From: Acinetobacter sp. ANC 4862
GTDB lineage: Bacteria > Pseudomonadota > Gammaproteobacteria > Pseudomonadales > Moraxellaceae
Length of the DNA stretch: 64,000 nt
NCBI RefSeq assembly: GCF_004336635.1
Contig: NZ_SJXH01000002.1
Span: 1-64,000, forward strand
Direction: 5' to 3'
Shown here in pieces: positions 1 through 8,255 of this stretch (its first letter is position 1; each line of letters begins with the position of its first letter). The translations under genes were made by a program, and so were the position numbers. The notes under the pieces are model-generated. The model did no database searches. It saw nothing but the letters and a program-made list of their open reading frames with translations, and was not told where the DNA came from.

Positions 1-147
1 CATTTAGGACAAGAAGGCTGGACGGTTCAACGGTTACTAAGAATGATCCAAGTAAATCTGTTTGAGAGAAAAACCTTAAAAGCTTTATTCATGCCCGATA
101 AAATACCGATAAAACAAAAGGAAGCTCAATTGAGCCTCCTTTTATGA
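1..147 (+). mobile_element. 3' end of an IS transposase gene (partial)
   Basis: An open frame enters from the left edge and ends at a TGA at 145-147. The 48 visible residues include the stretches GWTVQRLLRMIQ and LFERKTLKALF. They resemble the C-terminal tail of IS4-type transposases, with a helix after the last catalytic Glu followed by a basic 'R-K-L-ALF' tail. The catalytic DDE core lies outside the window, so the family is tentative. A hairpin terminator overlaps the last codons. No terminal inverted repeat can be confirmed because the other end of the element is not visible. Confidence 0.6.
116..143 (+). terminator. Intrinsic terminator overlapping the transposase 3' end
   Basis: A near-perfect palindrome, AAAAGGAAGCTCAATTGAGC followed by CTCCTTTT, contains one A/C mismatch and ends in a T tract. 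It overlaps the last codons of the transposase frame. Confidence 0.6.
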
Positions 148-204
148 AAAATTGTGGGACAGCAGTGTGCCTACCGCATCCTTTTTTATTAATCTAACTA
201 CCCA

Positions 205-981
205 TTAGCGTCTGTTATAAATCGCTTGAGCTGCGGGCAAGTTTTTACGCATTGCTTCAATACGCTGGCCATTTGAAGGGTGAGTAGACAAGAATGATGC
301 ACCACCTGCACCTTCCAGTTTATTCATTTTTTCCCAAAGGGTAATGGCTGCTTGTGGGTTATAACCCGCACGTGCCATGAGCATTAAACCACCTTGGTCA
401 GCACGACTTTCCAGACTACGTGAAAAAGGCAAACCTACGCCGACTTGAGCACCCAACTGCGCCGCAGCAGTACCCAACTGGCCCACATTACTTCCAGCAG
501 CGCTTAGACCAATGTTTAAAGCCAAGTCAGTTAATGCTTGTTGACCAATTTTATTTTTAGAGTGTTCCTCTAAAGCATGCACCATTTCGTGACCCATGAC
601 TGCCGCGATTTCTGCATCAGTCAGGTTCAATTTATTCACGATACCGGTATAGAACACCACTTTACCACCCGGTGCCACATACGCATTAATCTGATCTGAT
701 TTTAGAACAGCCAGTTTCCAGTCAAATTTTTGGCCTGTCTGATTGATTTGATCGCCATAAGGTTTTAAACGCATAAATACAGAATTAATGCGTTTATAAG
801 TCGTTGAAGATGTATCTAAAGTTTTATTTGCACTCGCTTCCTGAACGGTTTTATTAAAGCCTTGTGCTGCTGTTACATTTAATGTCGATGAATCTGCCCC
901 TGCCATTTCTGCTACAGTCGTACAGCCTGAGACAGTGATTACACTAGCCGCACACAAACTTAAAACGAGTTTGCTCTTCAT
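205..981 (-). CDS. M48-family metalloprotease, lipoprotein
   Basis: Predicted zinc endopeptidase of the M48 family, probably acting in periplasmic protein quality control (BepA/LoiP-like). It has 258 residues from the ATG at 979-981. An in-frame GTG 15 nt upstream would add five residues, but the GGTGGAG ribosome site sits correctly only for the ATG. The N-terminus is a lipoprotein signal ending VITVSGC with Cys at about residue 20. The zinc motif HEMVH lies near residues 131-135, and the third ligand is probably the Glu in LESRADQ. There are no TPR repeats, so it is the short, protease-only form. The physiological substrate cannot be read from the sequence. Confidence 0.9.
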   Translation of the reverse strand: MKSKLVLSLCAASVITVSGCTTVAEMAGADSSTLNVTAAQGFNKTVQEASANKTLDTSSTTYKRINSVFMRLKPYGDQINQTGQKFDWKLAVLKSDQINAYVAPGGKVVFYTGIVNKLNLTDAEIAAVMGHEMVHALEEHSKNKIGQQALTDLALNIGLSAAGSNVGQLGTAAAQLGAQVGVGLPFSRSLESRADQGGLMLMARAGYNPQAAITLWEKMNKLEGAGGASFLSTHPSNGQRIEAMRKNLPAAQAIYNRR

Positions 982-1094
982 TATAATAATCTCCACCTTG
1001 AAAACAGATATCAGTTTTAGACAGATTATAGGGAATCATGAATAAGCTTTAAATTATTATTCCCTCCATATTCATATTATTTATGTAACTGTGT

Positions 1095-1403
1095 CTATTT
1101 AACAAACTGAAAAATAAGCCAATAAATAAGACATAAAGCATTCAAAACCAAATACACCTGGCAAAGGGGTTTAATTTTCTGTTCAAGCTGCTCATTTTTT
1201 CTTTTAAAAAATAAAATAGCATTTTGAATGAGAATTAATGGAACTAGAATACAGGCAATAATCACACTTAAACCAATAAATGCCGTATAGATAATATTTG
1301 GATCTTGCGTTTGAGCCTGAATAATCAGCATCGCAATGGTGGGCGCACCACCCATGGCAAATAATAAGGAATAAAAAATCGTTCCTGAAATATTCTTATG
1401 CAT
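1095..1403 (-). CDS. Small membrane protein of unknown function
   Basis: 102 residues from the ATG at 1401-1403, with AAGG 9 nt upstream. An in-frame TTG nine bases earlier has no usable ribosome site. The protein shows three hydrophobic segments at about residues 8-30, 37-62 and 82-100, and a basic loop (FFKRKNEQLEQKIK) between the second and third. I do not recognise a family. It sits alone between the M48 protease and purA on the same strand, and the purA terminator separates it from purA. Confidence 0.65.
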   Translation of the reverse strand: MHKNISGTIFYSLLFAMGGAPTIAMLIIQAQTQDPNIIYTAFIGLSVIIACILVPLILIQNAILFFKRKNEQLEQKIKPLCQVYLVLNALCLIYWLIFQFVK

Positions 1404-1543
1404 CCCGCACAACCTTTCATTTATCTTATGTTGGGTATTCTAACAAGTGCCAGTTATTTAAACAGTATTCTCTGATGCAACTTTAGTCTGGGCAAAATTT
1501 TCTCCCAATATATTCTCTTAGTGCATTATCAAAATAAGAACAT

Positions 1544-1570
1544 AAAAAAAGCCCCGCAAATCGCGAGGCC
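1544..1570 (-). terminator. purA intrinsic terminator
   Basis: Read on the minus strand, GCCTCGC pairs with GCGGGGC around a short loop and is followed by seven T. It lies just after the purA stop codon. Confidence 0.8.
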
Positions 1571-1597
1571 TTTTGATCATCATTATATCAGCTTAAA

Positions 1598-2932
<1,335 letters not shown>

Positions 2933-2986
2933 TCATGCTGTTAAAATTGAAAACTTGAATTGGTGACTTGAAACCAATTCACGTCA

Positions 2987-4153
2987 TTAAATCTTTTCGA
3001 CTTTCCACTCACCTGCCACATTCACCAATTGGTGCGTTGCATGCGGTACCGAGTTTAAACTGTCATTTCCAAGTAATTGGATTACACCAAAGCCTTGTGT
3101 ACGTGCATTTGAAATTGCTTTAAGCAAATCTGCAGCCGTACCTTTGGGTGCAACAACTACATTTAAATCTTTAAATTGACCTGTGCTTAACGCATATAAG
3201 TCGCACGAGAAACCTGTTGCAGGACGCGCACGACCAAAATGTTCGCCAATGCCGTCATAGCGACCACCTTGAGCCAGTGGAGCTGCACGGTTTGGTGCAT
3301 ACACTGCATACATTAAACCAGTGTGATAATGGTATGAACGTAATTCTACAACATCTATACCAATATGCAGATTTGGCCAACGTGACTGAATTTCGATTTG
3401 CGTGGTTTTCAAGGCGTCAAAGGCTTGCTTGAACGCTGCATCCGCGAAAATTTCAGCACTTAAATTGGCTTGTAATGCATCCAGATCACTTGAATAGCGA
3501 CCTAGTGTATAAAAATCTGCACCAAATTTTAATTCTTGGGTAAATTCAGCAAGTTCAGGTAATGCTTTACGTTGATAAAGGTCAGAAAGATGACTTTCCA
3601 CAGCCTTGGTCAAACCCGCATGTTTCACTAAACTACGGAACAAACCGACATGCCCTAAATCTAGATGGATCCCTTCTGCCAAGCCTGCTTTTTCAATCAA
3701 GCCGAGCATGACATCAACCATTTCGACATCAGCATCAATACTGTCCGAACCAAATAGCTCTGCACCGAGTTGCAGTGGTGCACGTGTGGTATTAAACCCT
3801 TGTGGTTTCGTATGTAAAACCGTTCCTGCATAGCAGTAACGAGCCACACCATCTACTGGATGTACATGCGCATCAATACGAGCCACTTGTGGTGTCATAT
3901 CGGCACGCACACCAAGTAAACGACCGGATAACTGGTCGATGACTTTAAAAGTGGCTAAGTCTAAATCTTGATTCGATTCTGAAAGAGAAGATAGAGATTC
4001 GATGTATTCGATAAATGGCGTGTACACCAATTGATAACCTCGAGATGCGAGGAAATCTAGTGCGTCACGACGCAAAGTTTCAATCACTTGCGCCTGTTCT
4101 GGTAATACATCAGCTACACCATCAGGTAATAACCATGTCTCTGAAATGGGCAT
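2987..4153 (-). CDS. hisZ: ATP phosphoribosyltransferase regulatory subunit HisZ
   Basis: A histidyl-tRNA synthetase paralogue that forms a hetero-octamer with a short HisG and confers activity and histidine feedback on the first step of histidine synthesis. It has 388 residues. The N-terminal half keeps class II synthetase-like segments (VYTPFIEYIESL, ADMTPQVARIDAHV), and the C-terminal half contains AQGGRYDGIGEHFG. It lacks the C-terminal anticodon-binding domain of true HisRS, consistent with HisZ. HisG is not in the window. The gene is followed by purA, and an intrinsic terminator sits in its leader only about 40 bp before the start codon. Confidence 0.95.
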   Translation of the reverse strand: MPISETWLLPDGVADVLPEQAQVIETLRRDALDFLASRGYQLVYTPFIEYIESLSSLSESNQDLDLATFKVIDQLSGRLLGVRADMTPQVARIDAHVHPVDGVARYCYAGTVLHTKPQGFNTTRAPLQLGAELFGSDSIDADVEMVDVMLGLIEKAGLAEGIHLDLGHVGLFRSLVKHAGLTKAVESHLSDLYQRKALPELAEFTQELKFGADFYTLGRYSSDLDALQANLSAEIFADAAFKQAFDALKTTQIEIQSRWPNLHIGIDVVELRSYHYHTGLMYAVYAPNRAAPLAQGGRYDGIGEHFGRARPATGFSCDLYALSTGQFKDLNVVVAPKGTAADLLKAISNARTQGFGVIQLLGNDSLNSVPHATHQLVNVAGEWKVEKI

Positions 4154-4194
4154 GTTGTAAACCTAAATTCTGTCAGAGCGGAAGTTATCCGCAT

Positions 4195-4220
4195 AAAAAA
4201 ATCGGGAGCACACCCGATTT
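4195..4220 (-). terminator. Intrinsic terminator in the hisZ leader
   Basis: On the minus strand, AAATCGGG pairs perfectly with CCCGATTT around a six-base loop and is followed by a run of seven T. It ends about 40 bp before the hisZ start codon and about 145 bp after the original end of the lrp-like pseudogene. It may terminate that upstream transcript or act as an attenuator of hisZ-purA. Confidence 0.75.
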
Positions 4221-4365
4221 CTCCTAGTCTAGCACGATAGTTTTGGCTGTGCACCTGACTTTTTCACAAAAACCAGCGGAATACTTATTGTTTAATCAGA
4301 CAAAAATCGCCCGATTCGATTAAAGCACTCATACAGTTTAAATATGATACTAAATCAGTCCATTA

Positions 4366-4821
4366 TTAGGTTAATGGCAATTCTGTAGTCTGCTTAATCT
4401 TCTGCAATGGAATTTCAGTTTTTACATTTTGCAGCCCTGAAATTTTGTTTAAATGATGAATCTAAAACTTACGGTACGCATCCAGATCAGCCACCACAAT
4501 CCGTAAAAAGAAGTCACAATCCCCTGCCATCAACTGACATTCTACAACTTCAGGCATATCCTGAATCGCATCTACAAACTGGTCGACTGTTTCGGCATCC
4601 TGACTTTTTAACCAGATGCGGGCAAAAACTGTTAAACCCAAATTAACTTTAGTAGAATCCACCAACGCTACATATTTTTCAATAATGCCATCATCTTCTA
4701 ACTGTTTTACGCGACGTAAACATGGTGAGGGAGACAATCCAATCACTTGCGCCAATTCATTATTTTGCAACTTTCCATTTTGCTGTAAGGCTTTCAAGAT
4801 ACGTTTATCAACTTGATCCAT
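4366..4821 (-). pseudogene. Lrp/AsnC-family regulator interrupted by an in-frame amber codon
   Basis: The first 119 codons (start at 4821) encode the N-terminal winged helix-turn-helix (DQVDKRILKALQQNGKL, LSPSPCLRRVKQLEDDGII) and most of the ligand-binding RAM/ACT domain (ECQLMAGDCDFFLRIVV). A TAG at 4462-4464 then interrupts the frame right after DAYRKF. The same frame stays open for 31 further codons (IHHLNKISGLQNVKT and onward) to a TAA at 4366-4368, exactly the C-terminal beta-alpha unit expected for a ~150-residue Lrp protein. The lesion is one substitution, probably CAG to TAG. The gene diverges from azlCD, the usual position of an AzlB-type repressor. A 119-residue product might still bind DNA. 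Confidence 0.88.
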
Positions 4822-4980
4822 TTCACGCCACCCAAGAATTTAATTTCAAATTAATCATCATTGTTAATTTTTAATGCTCAATTAAACCTAAATCAAGCTA
4901 ATTTAAGCGAAAAATTCCACTCTAACCCTTATAAAATACCATTCTTGAAAAACAAACCTTCTCTGCTCAGGTAAAACCGC
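4822..4980. promoter_or_regulatory. Divergent promoter/operator region of lrp-like gene and azlCD
   Basis: The 159-bp space between the divergent regulator and azlC is very AT-rich. It holds overlapping TTAAT/ATTAA motifs (for example around 4840-4880), as expected for an Lrp-type operator. Individual promoter elements cannot be assigned with confidence. Confidence 0.45.
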
Positions 4981-5727
4981 ATGTTGACGTTAAAAAACAC
5001 CGTTCACGATTCAACCTATACAAAGAAGTATGTTGAATTTAAGCGCGGTGTTAAAACGTCTATTCCCCTACTGCTGGGTATTATTCCATTTGCACTGGTG
5101 CTAGGGGCTCAAGCCACCCAGAAAGGTTTTTCATTTTTTGAAGTTCCCTTATTAACAGGACTGAACTTCGCAGGCGGTTCTGAGTTTGCCATTCTGGAAG
5201 TCTGGATCAACCCACCTAATATCTTAATGCTGATATTTATTACTTTTTTGGTCAACAGCAGACACTTATTGATGGGCGCAAGTTTGGTGCCTTATTTACG
5301 CCATTTACCCAATAAAAAAGTTTTTCCTGCGCTGTTTTTTATGGTCGATGAAAGTTGGGAAGTCAGTTTAGCTGATGCGCAAAAGAGACAATCTAGCTGG
5401 GGTTACCAACAGGCATTCTGTATGCCCTTTTATGCAGGCTTATGCTTTGCCTTGTATATCATGTGGGTCGGTTTTACCAGCTTAGGCGCAATCATTGGTC
5501 CAGTTCTAGGTGACATTAATCGCCTCGGTTTTGATATGGCATTCCCTGCAGTATTTTTGGTGCTCTTGCGTGGTATGTGGAAAGGCGTTCGCGCAGCTCA
5601 CCCATGGTTGGTCAGTTTAATTGCCGCTGCTTTAGCTTATTTATATTTACCGCAAGGCTGGTATGTACCCATTGGTGCAATCTCGGGAATCGCATCTGCG
5701 TTCTTTTTAATGGGAGATGAACAATGA
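4981..5727 (+). CDS. azlC: AzlC-family branched-chain amino acid exporter, large subunit
   Basis: Large subunit of a two-component inner-membrane exporter (AzlCD in Bacillus, YgaZH in E. coli) that expels valine and related amino acids. It has 248 residues, close to YgaZ, with several hydrophobic segments and the family signature around GVKTSIPLLLGIIPFALVLG and NSRHLLMGASL. The stop overlaps the azlD start (ATGA), indicating translational coupling. The regulator normally encoded opposite is truncated here, which could leave the exporter derepressed; that last point is inference. Confidence 0.92.
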   Translation: MLTLKNTVHDSTYTKKYVEFKRGVKTSIPLLLGIIPFALVLGAQATQKGFSFFEVPLLTGLNFAGGSEFAILEVWINPPNILMLIFITFLVNSRHLLMGASLVPYLRHLPNKKVFPALFFMVDESWEVSLADAQKRQSSWGYQQAFCMPFYAGLCFALYIMWVGFTSLGAIIGPVLGDINRLGFDMAFPAVFLVLLRGMWKGVRAAHPWLVSLIAAALAYLYLPQGWYVPIGAISGIASAFFLMGDEQ

Positions 5728-6023
5728 TTCACTCCGCAACGCTTCTTGCTATTGTGTTTATTGCAGCGACAACCTACCTCACGCGTGTTTTAGGTTATGT
5801 ATTACTGAAAAATAAGACTTTAACAAATCGCCAAAAACGCATTTTAGAGGTTGTTCCCGGTTGTGTGCTTATTTCTGTGATTGCACCTTATTTTGTCAAG
5901 GACAACCCTGCTGACCTGCTTGCAATTGTGATTACCCTCATAGCAGCTTCACGTTTTTCATTACTGCCCACAGTTTTGATTAGCATGACATCTGCTGCTG
6001 TTTTAAGGTTGGTGATTCTTTAG
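5724..6023 (+). CDS. azlD: AzlD-family exporter small subunit
   Basis: Small partner (99 residues) of AzlC in the branched-chain amino acid exporter. Three to four hydrophobic segments cover most of the protein, and TYLTRVLGYVLL near the N-terminus matches the AzlD signature. Its ATG overlaps the azlC stop by four bases. No clear terminator follows; the convergent gene at 6042-6359 ends 18 bp downstream. Confidence 0.92.
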   Translation: MIHSATLLAIVFIAATTYLTRVLGYVLLKNKTLTNRQKRILEVVPGCVLISVIAPYFVKDNPADLLAIVITLIAASRFSLLPTVLISMTSAAVLRLVIL

Positions 6024-6041
6024 ATCCTAACAAAGATGAAG

Positions 6042-6359
6042 TTATATGGATGGTCTGTCCGAGGAGTTGACTGCCTTTGCTAATAATCCGACCAATTCAG
6101 CATTTTGCAACTCGACTTGACTGAGTTTATTGGTGGTTTTATCCAGTACTTGTTGCTGAATATGCATTTTTTTGGCCAAGTCCTGCATAATTTCCAAGGT
6201 TTTCTTCAAGTTCTCTTCCAAATGAATCACTTTTTCTTCTAATTGTTGCTTCATCTGAATGTCACTGACCGCCTCATTTTGATTTGAAAACTGTGCCCAA
6301 ATCAAAAAAATCACTGCTATGGCTAATAGCAGAATAAAACTCCATATAAATATCAACAT
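6042..6359 (-). CDS. Single-pass membrane protein with coiled coil, unknown function
   Basis: 105 residues. A hydrophobic N-terminal segment (residues 2-22, IFIWSFILLLAIAVIFLI) is followed by a charged heptad-like stretch (KQQLEEKVIHLEENLKKTL) predicted to form a coiled coil to about residue 90. The layout suggests an inner-membrane anchor with a helical domain on one side. I do not recognise a family. It converges on azlD and has about 425 bp of gene-free DNA upstream. Confidence 0.6.
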   Translation of the reverse strand: MLIFIWSFILLLAIAVIFLIWAQFSNQNEAVSDIQMKQQLEEKVIHLEENLKKTLEIMQDLAKKMHIQQQVLDKTTNKLSQVELQNAELVGLLAKAVNSSDRPSI

Positions 6360-6784
6360 AGGACTGATGCTCTTATTTTATTTAGTTATTATTCAACATC
6401 ATGGTGGATTAATGAAGTGAATTTTTTTAAAAGCTTGATTTAAGTAATTTATTTAAAAATTACTAAAAAAAGCTCAACCTTTTCACAGACACATTGAAAA
6501 ACCATTTCATTTTTTTACAGACCAATTTTTATCAAGCTAAAGTTTATATTTATTGATCTATTTAGTTCGACTAAAACAGCATTTTATCAGTGTTTGATGC
6601 TCTCAATTTATTAAGTTTTGTTCTAATTTCGAAGCCTCATCGTTATTAACCTCGTTATTTACGATTCGAACATCCTCATCCCAAAATAATGGATCAATGA
6701 GACACTTTGTTTAAAGCATCTCATAGTATCAAAATATTCAGAACAACGAGGATTACCCTCTAATATTTTTTAGCTATCTGAATT
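6360..6784. other. Gene-free AT-rich interval
   Basis: About 425 bp between two minus-strand genes. It contains short weak inverted repeats (ATGAGA ... TCTCAT near 6697-6724 and GAGG ... CCTC near 6749-6761) that may mark the 3' end of the dehydrogenase transcript. No convincing open frame or RNA gene is visible. Confidence 0.4.
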
Positions 6785-7810
6785 TTATGATGTAAATGAC
6801 TCACACAAATCCAGCAAGCGGTTGGCATAACCCCATTCATTGTCATACCAGGCAAATACTTTGGCCTGATGTCCAACCACCATGGTTTGGCTTAAATCCA
6901 CAATCAAAGAATAAGGCGAGTGATTAAAATCAGATGATACCAAAGGCTCATCGGTCACATCCATAATTTCAGCATAATCATGCCGTGCCGACTTGACCAA
7001 GACTTCATTAATTTTATGCGCTGTGACATGCGATTGAGCCACAAAAGTTAAATCAATGGCAGCAACATTAATGGTGGGTACACGAATGGAATAACCATCA
7101 ATCCGGTCTTCCATTTTAGGCATCACACGTTTTAATGCAGCCAAGGCTGAAGATGTGGTGGGAATAATATTTTGCCCTGAAGCACGCGCACGACGCAAGT
7201 CACGATGCGCATGATCCAGTACCGACTGATCAGCCGTTACCGCATGAATTTCAGCCATCAAAGCGGTATCAATTCCAAAAGCATCATCAATGATTTTAAC
7301 TAAAGGAACCAAGGCTTGCGTAGTACAAGATACACTGGAAATAATTTGATCGGTGTCTTTAACTTCATAATGGTTTACACCATAAACAATGGCAGCATCC
7401 ACACTGTCAAAAGGTGCAGCGCCAATAATGACGCGTTTCGCTCCTGCGGTAATATGTTTGGTTGCTGCTTCACGTGAACGGAACAAGCCGGTACATTCAA
7501 GTACCACATCAATATTTAAATTATTCCAAGGTAAGAGTTCAGGCTGTTGCTGACAGAATACCTGTACTTTTAATTGCGCCAAACCGGCTGAAATATGCAA
7601 AAAAATCTGTTCATTTTCCAGCAGCACTTCGACTTTGCCTTTAAAGCGTCCATGAGTAGTATCGTATTTAAATAAATGAACTAAAGTCTCTACCTCTGCA
7701 ACATCATTAATCGCCACAATGTCAAAATGAAAATCTTTGGGATTTTCAAACCAAGCACGTAATACATTGCGACCAATTCGCCCGAAACCATTAATGGCTA
7801 CTCGTTGCAT
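6785..7810 (-). CDS. GAPDH-superfamily dehydrogenase, closest to erythrose-4-phosphate dehydrogenase
   Basis: NAD-dependent aldehyde dehydrogenase of the GAPDH/Epd family, 341 residues. The Rossmann motif GFGRIGRNVLRAW opens the protein, and the catalytic Cys lies in SVSCTTQA. Segments such as DLRRARASGQNIIP, RVPTINVAAIDL and WYDNEWGYANRLLD resemble E. coli Epd more than GapA. Epd oxidises erythrose 4-phosphate toward pyridoxal phosphate, while GapA acts in glycolysis or gluconeogenesis. The residue after Cys-Thr-Thr is Gln rather than the near-universal Asn. The gene stands alone, so I leave the exact substrate open. Confidence 0.85.
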   Translation of the reverse strand: MQRVAINGFGRIGRNVLRAWFENPKDFHFDIVAINDVAEVETLVHLFKYDTTHGRFKGKVEVLLENEQIFLHISAGLAQLKVQVFCQQQPELLPWNNLNIDVVLECTGLFRSREAATKHITAGAKRVIIGAAPFDSVDAAIVYGVNHYEVKDTDQIISSVSCTTQALVPLVKIIDDAFGIDTALMAEIHAVTADQSVLDHAHRDLRRARASGQNIIPTTSSALAALKRVMPKMEDRIDGYSIRVPTINVAAIDLTFVAQSHVTAHKINEVLVKSARHDYAEIMDVTDEPLVSSDFNHSPYSLIVDLSQTMVVGHQAKVFAWYDNEWGYANRLLDLCESFTS

Positions 7811-8255
7811 CAGATATCCTTAACTCTTGGGTAGATGTAAACACGTGCCTATGTTAATGGATTTTAATCAAATACCAATACCATTTCTGTACATCAATTT
7901 ATGAAATATGGTTGTGTGAATCATTCCCTATCCCACTTGTCCCATTTATTTCAAACCTGATCATCGCTAATTCTTGCGATATAAAAATATTCACTCCATC
8001 CTTCATGAAATTTTAAAAATAAGACCAAGCTTTAAATTAAGGTAGAGATTTCTCTCAATATGCCGATATAGTGATTACACAGAATTGTCATTAATTCGCC
8101 TTAAAGTGATTGGTGCATGAGGGTTTTTCCGTTATAATTTGGCGTTTTAAAATTTTAAGCCCAGTGTACTGAGGCAGTTCATTTTGCATGAAAATGCTCG
8201 GTATACTACTCGCCAATACGAAATATGGAGTGACTTGGTTGTGAGTACTCGTTTT
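7811..8255. other. Divergent intergenic region upstream of alaS
   Basis: About 445 bp between the divergent dehydrogenase gene and alaS. It is AT-rich, with no credible open frame. The only clear signal is the sigma-70-like promoter at 8110-8138. The alaS frame extends back to 8184, but that part is judged to be leader sequence. Confidence 0.5.
8110..8138 (+). promoter_or_regulatory. Predicted alaS promoter
   Basis: A perfect -10 box TATAAT lies at 8133-8138, with a weak -35 TTGGTG at 8110-8115 and a 17-bp spacer. Transcription would start near 8145, about 110 nt before the chosen start codon. Confidence 0.55.

Noticed and set aside
4462-4464. TAG in the Lrp-type gene as a recoded pyrrolysine codon
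   Set aside because: No pyl genes are expected in this group and nothing in the sequence supports recoding; a plain nonsense change is simpler.
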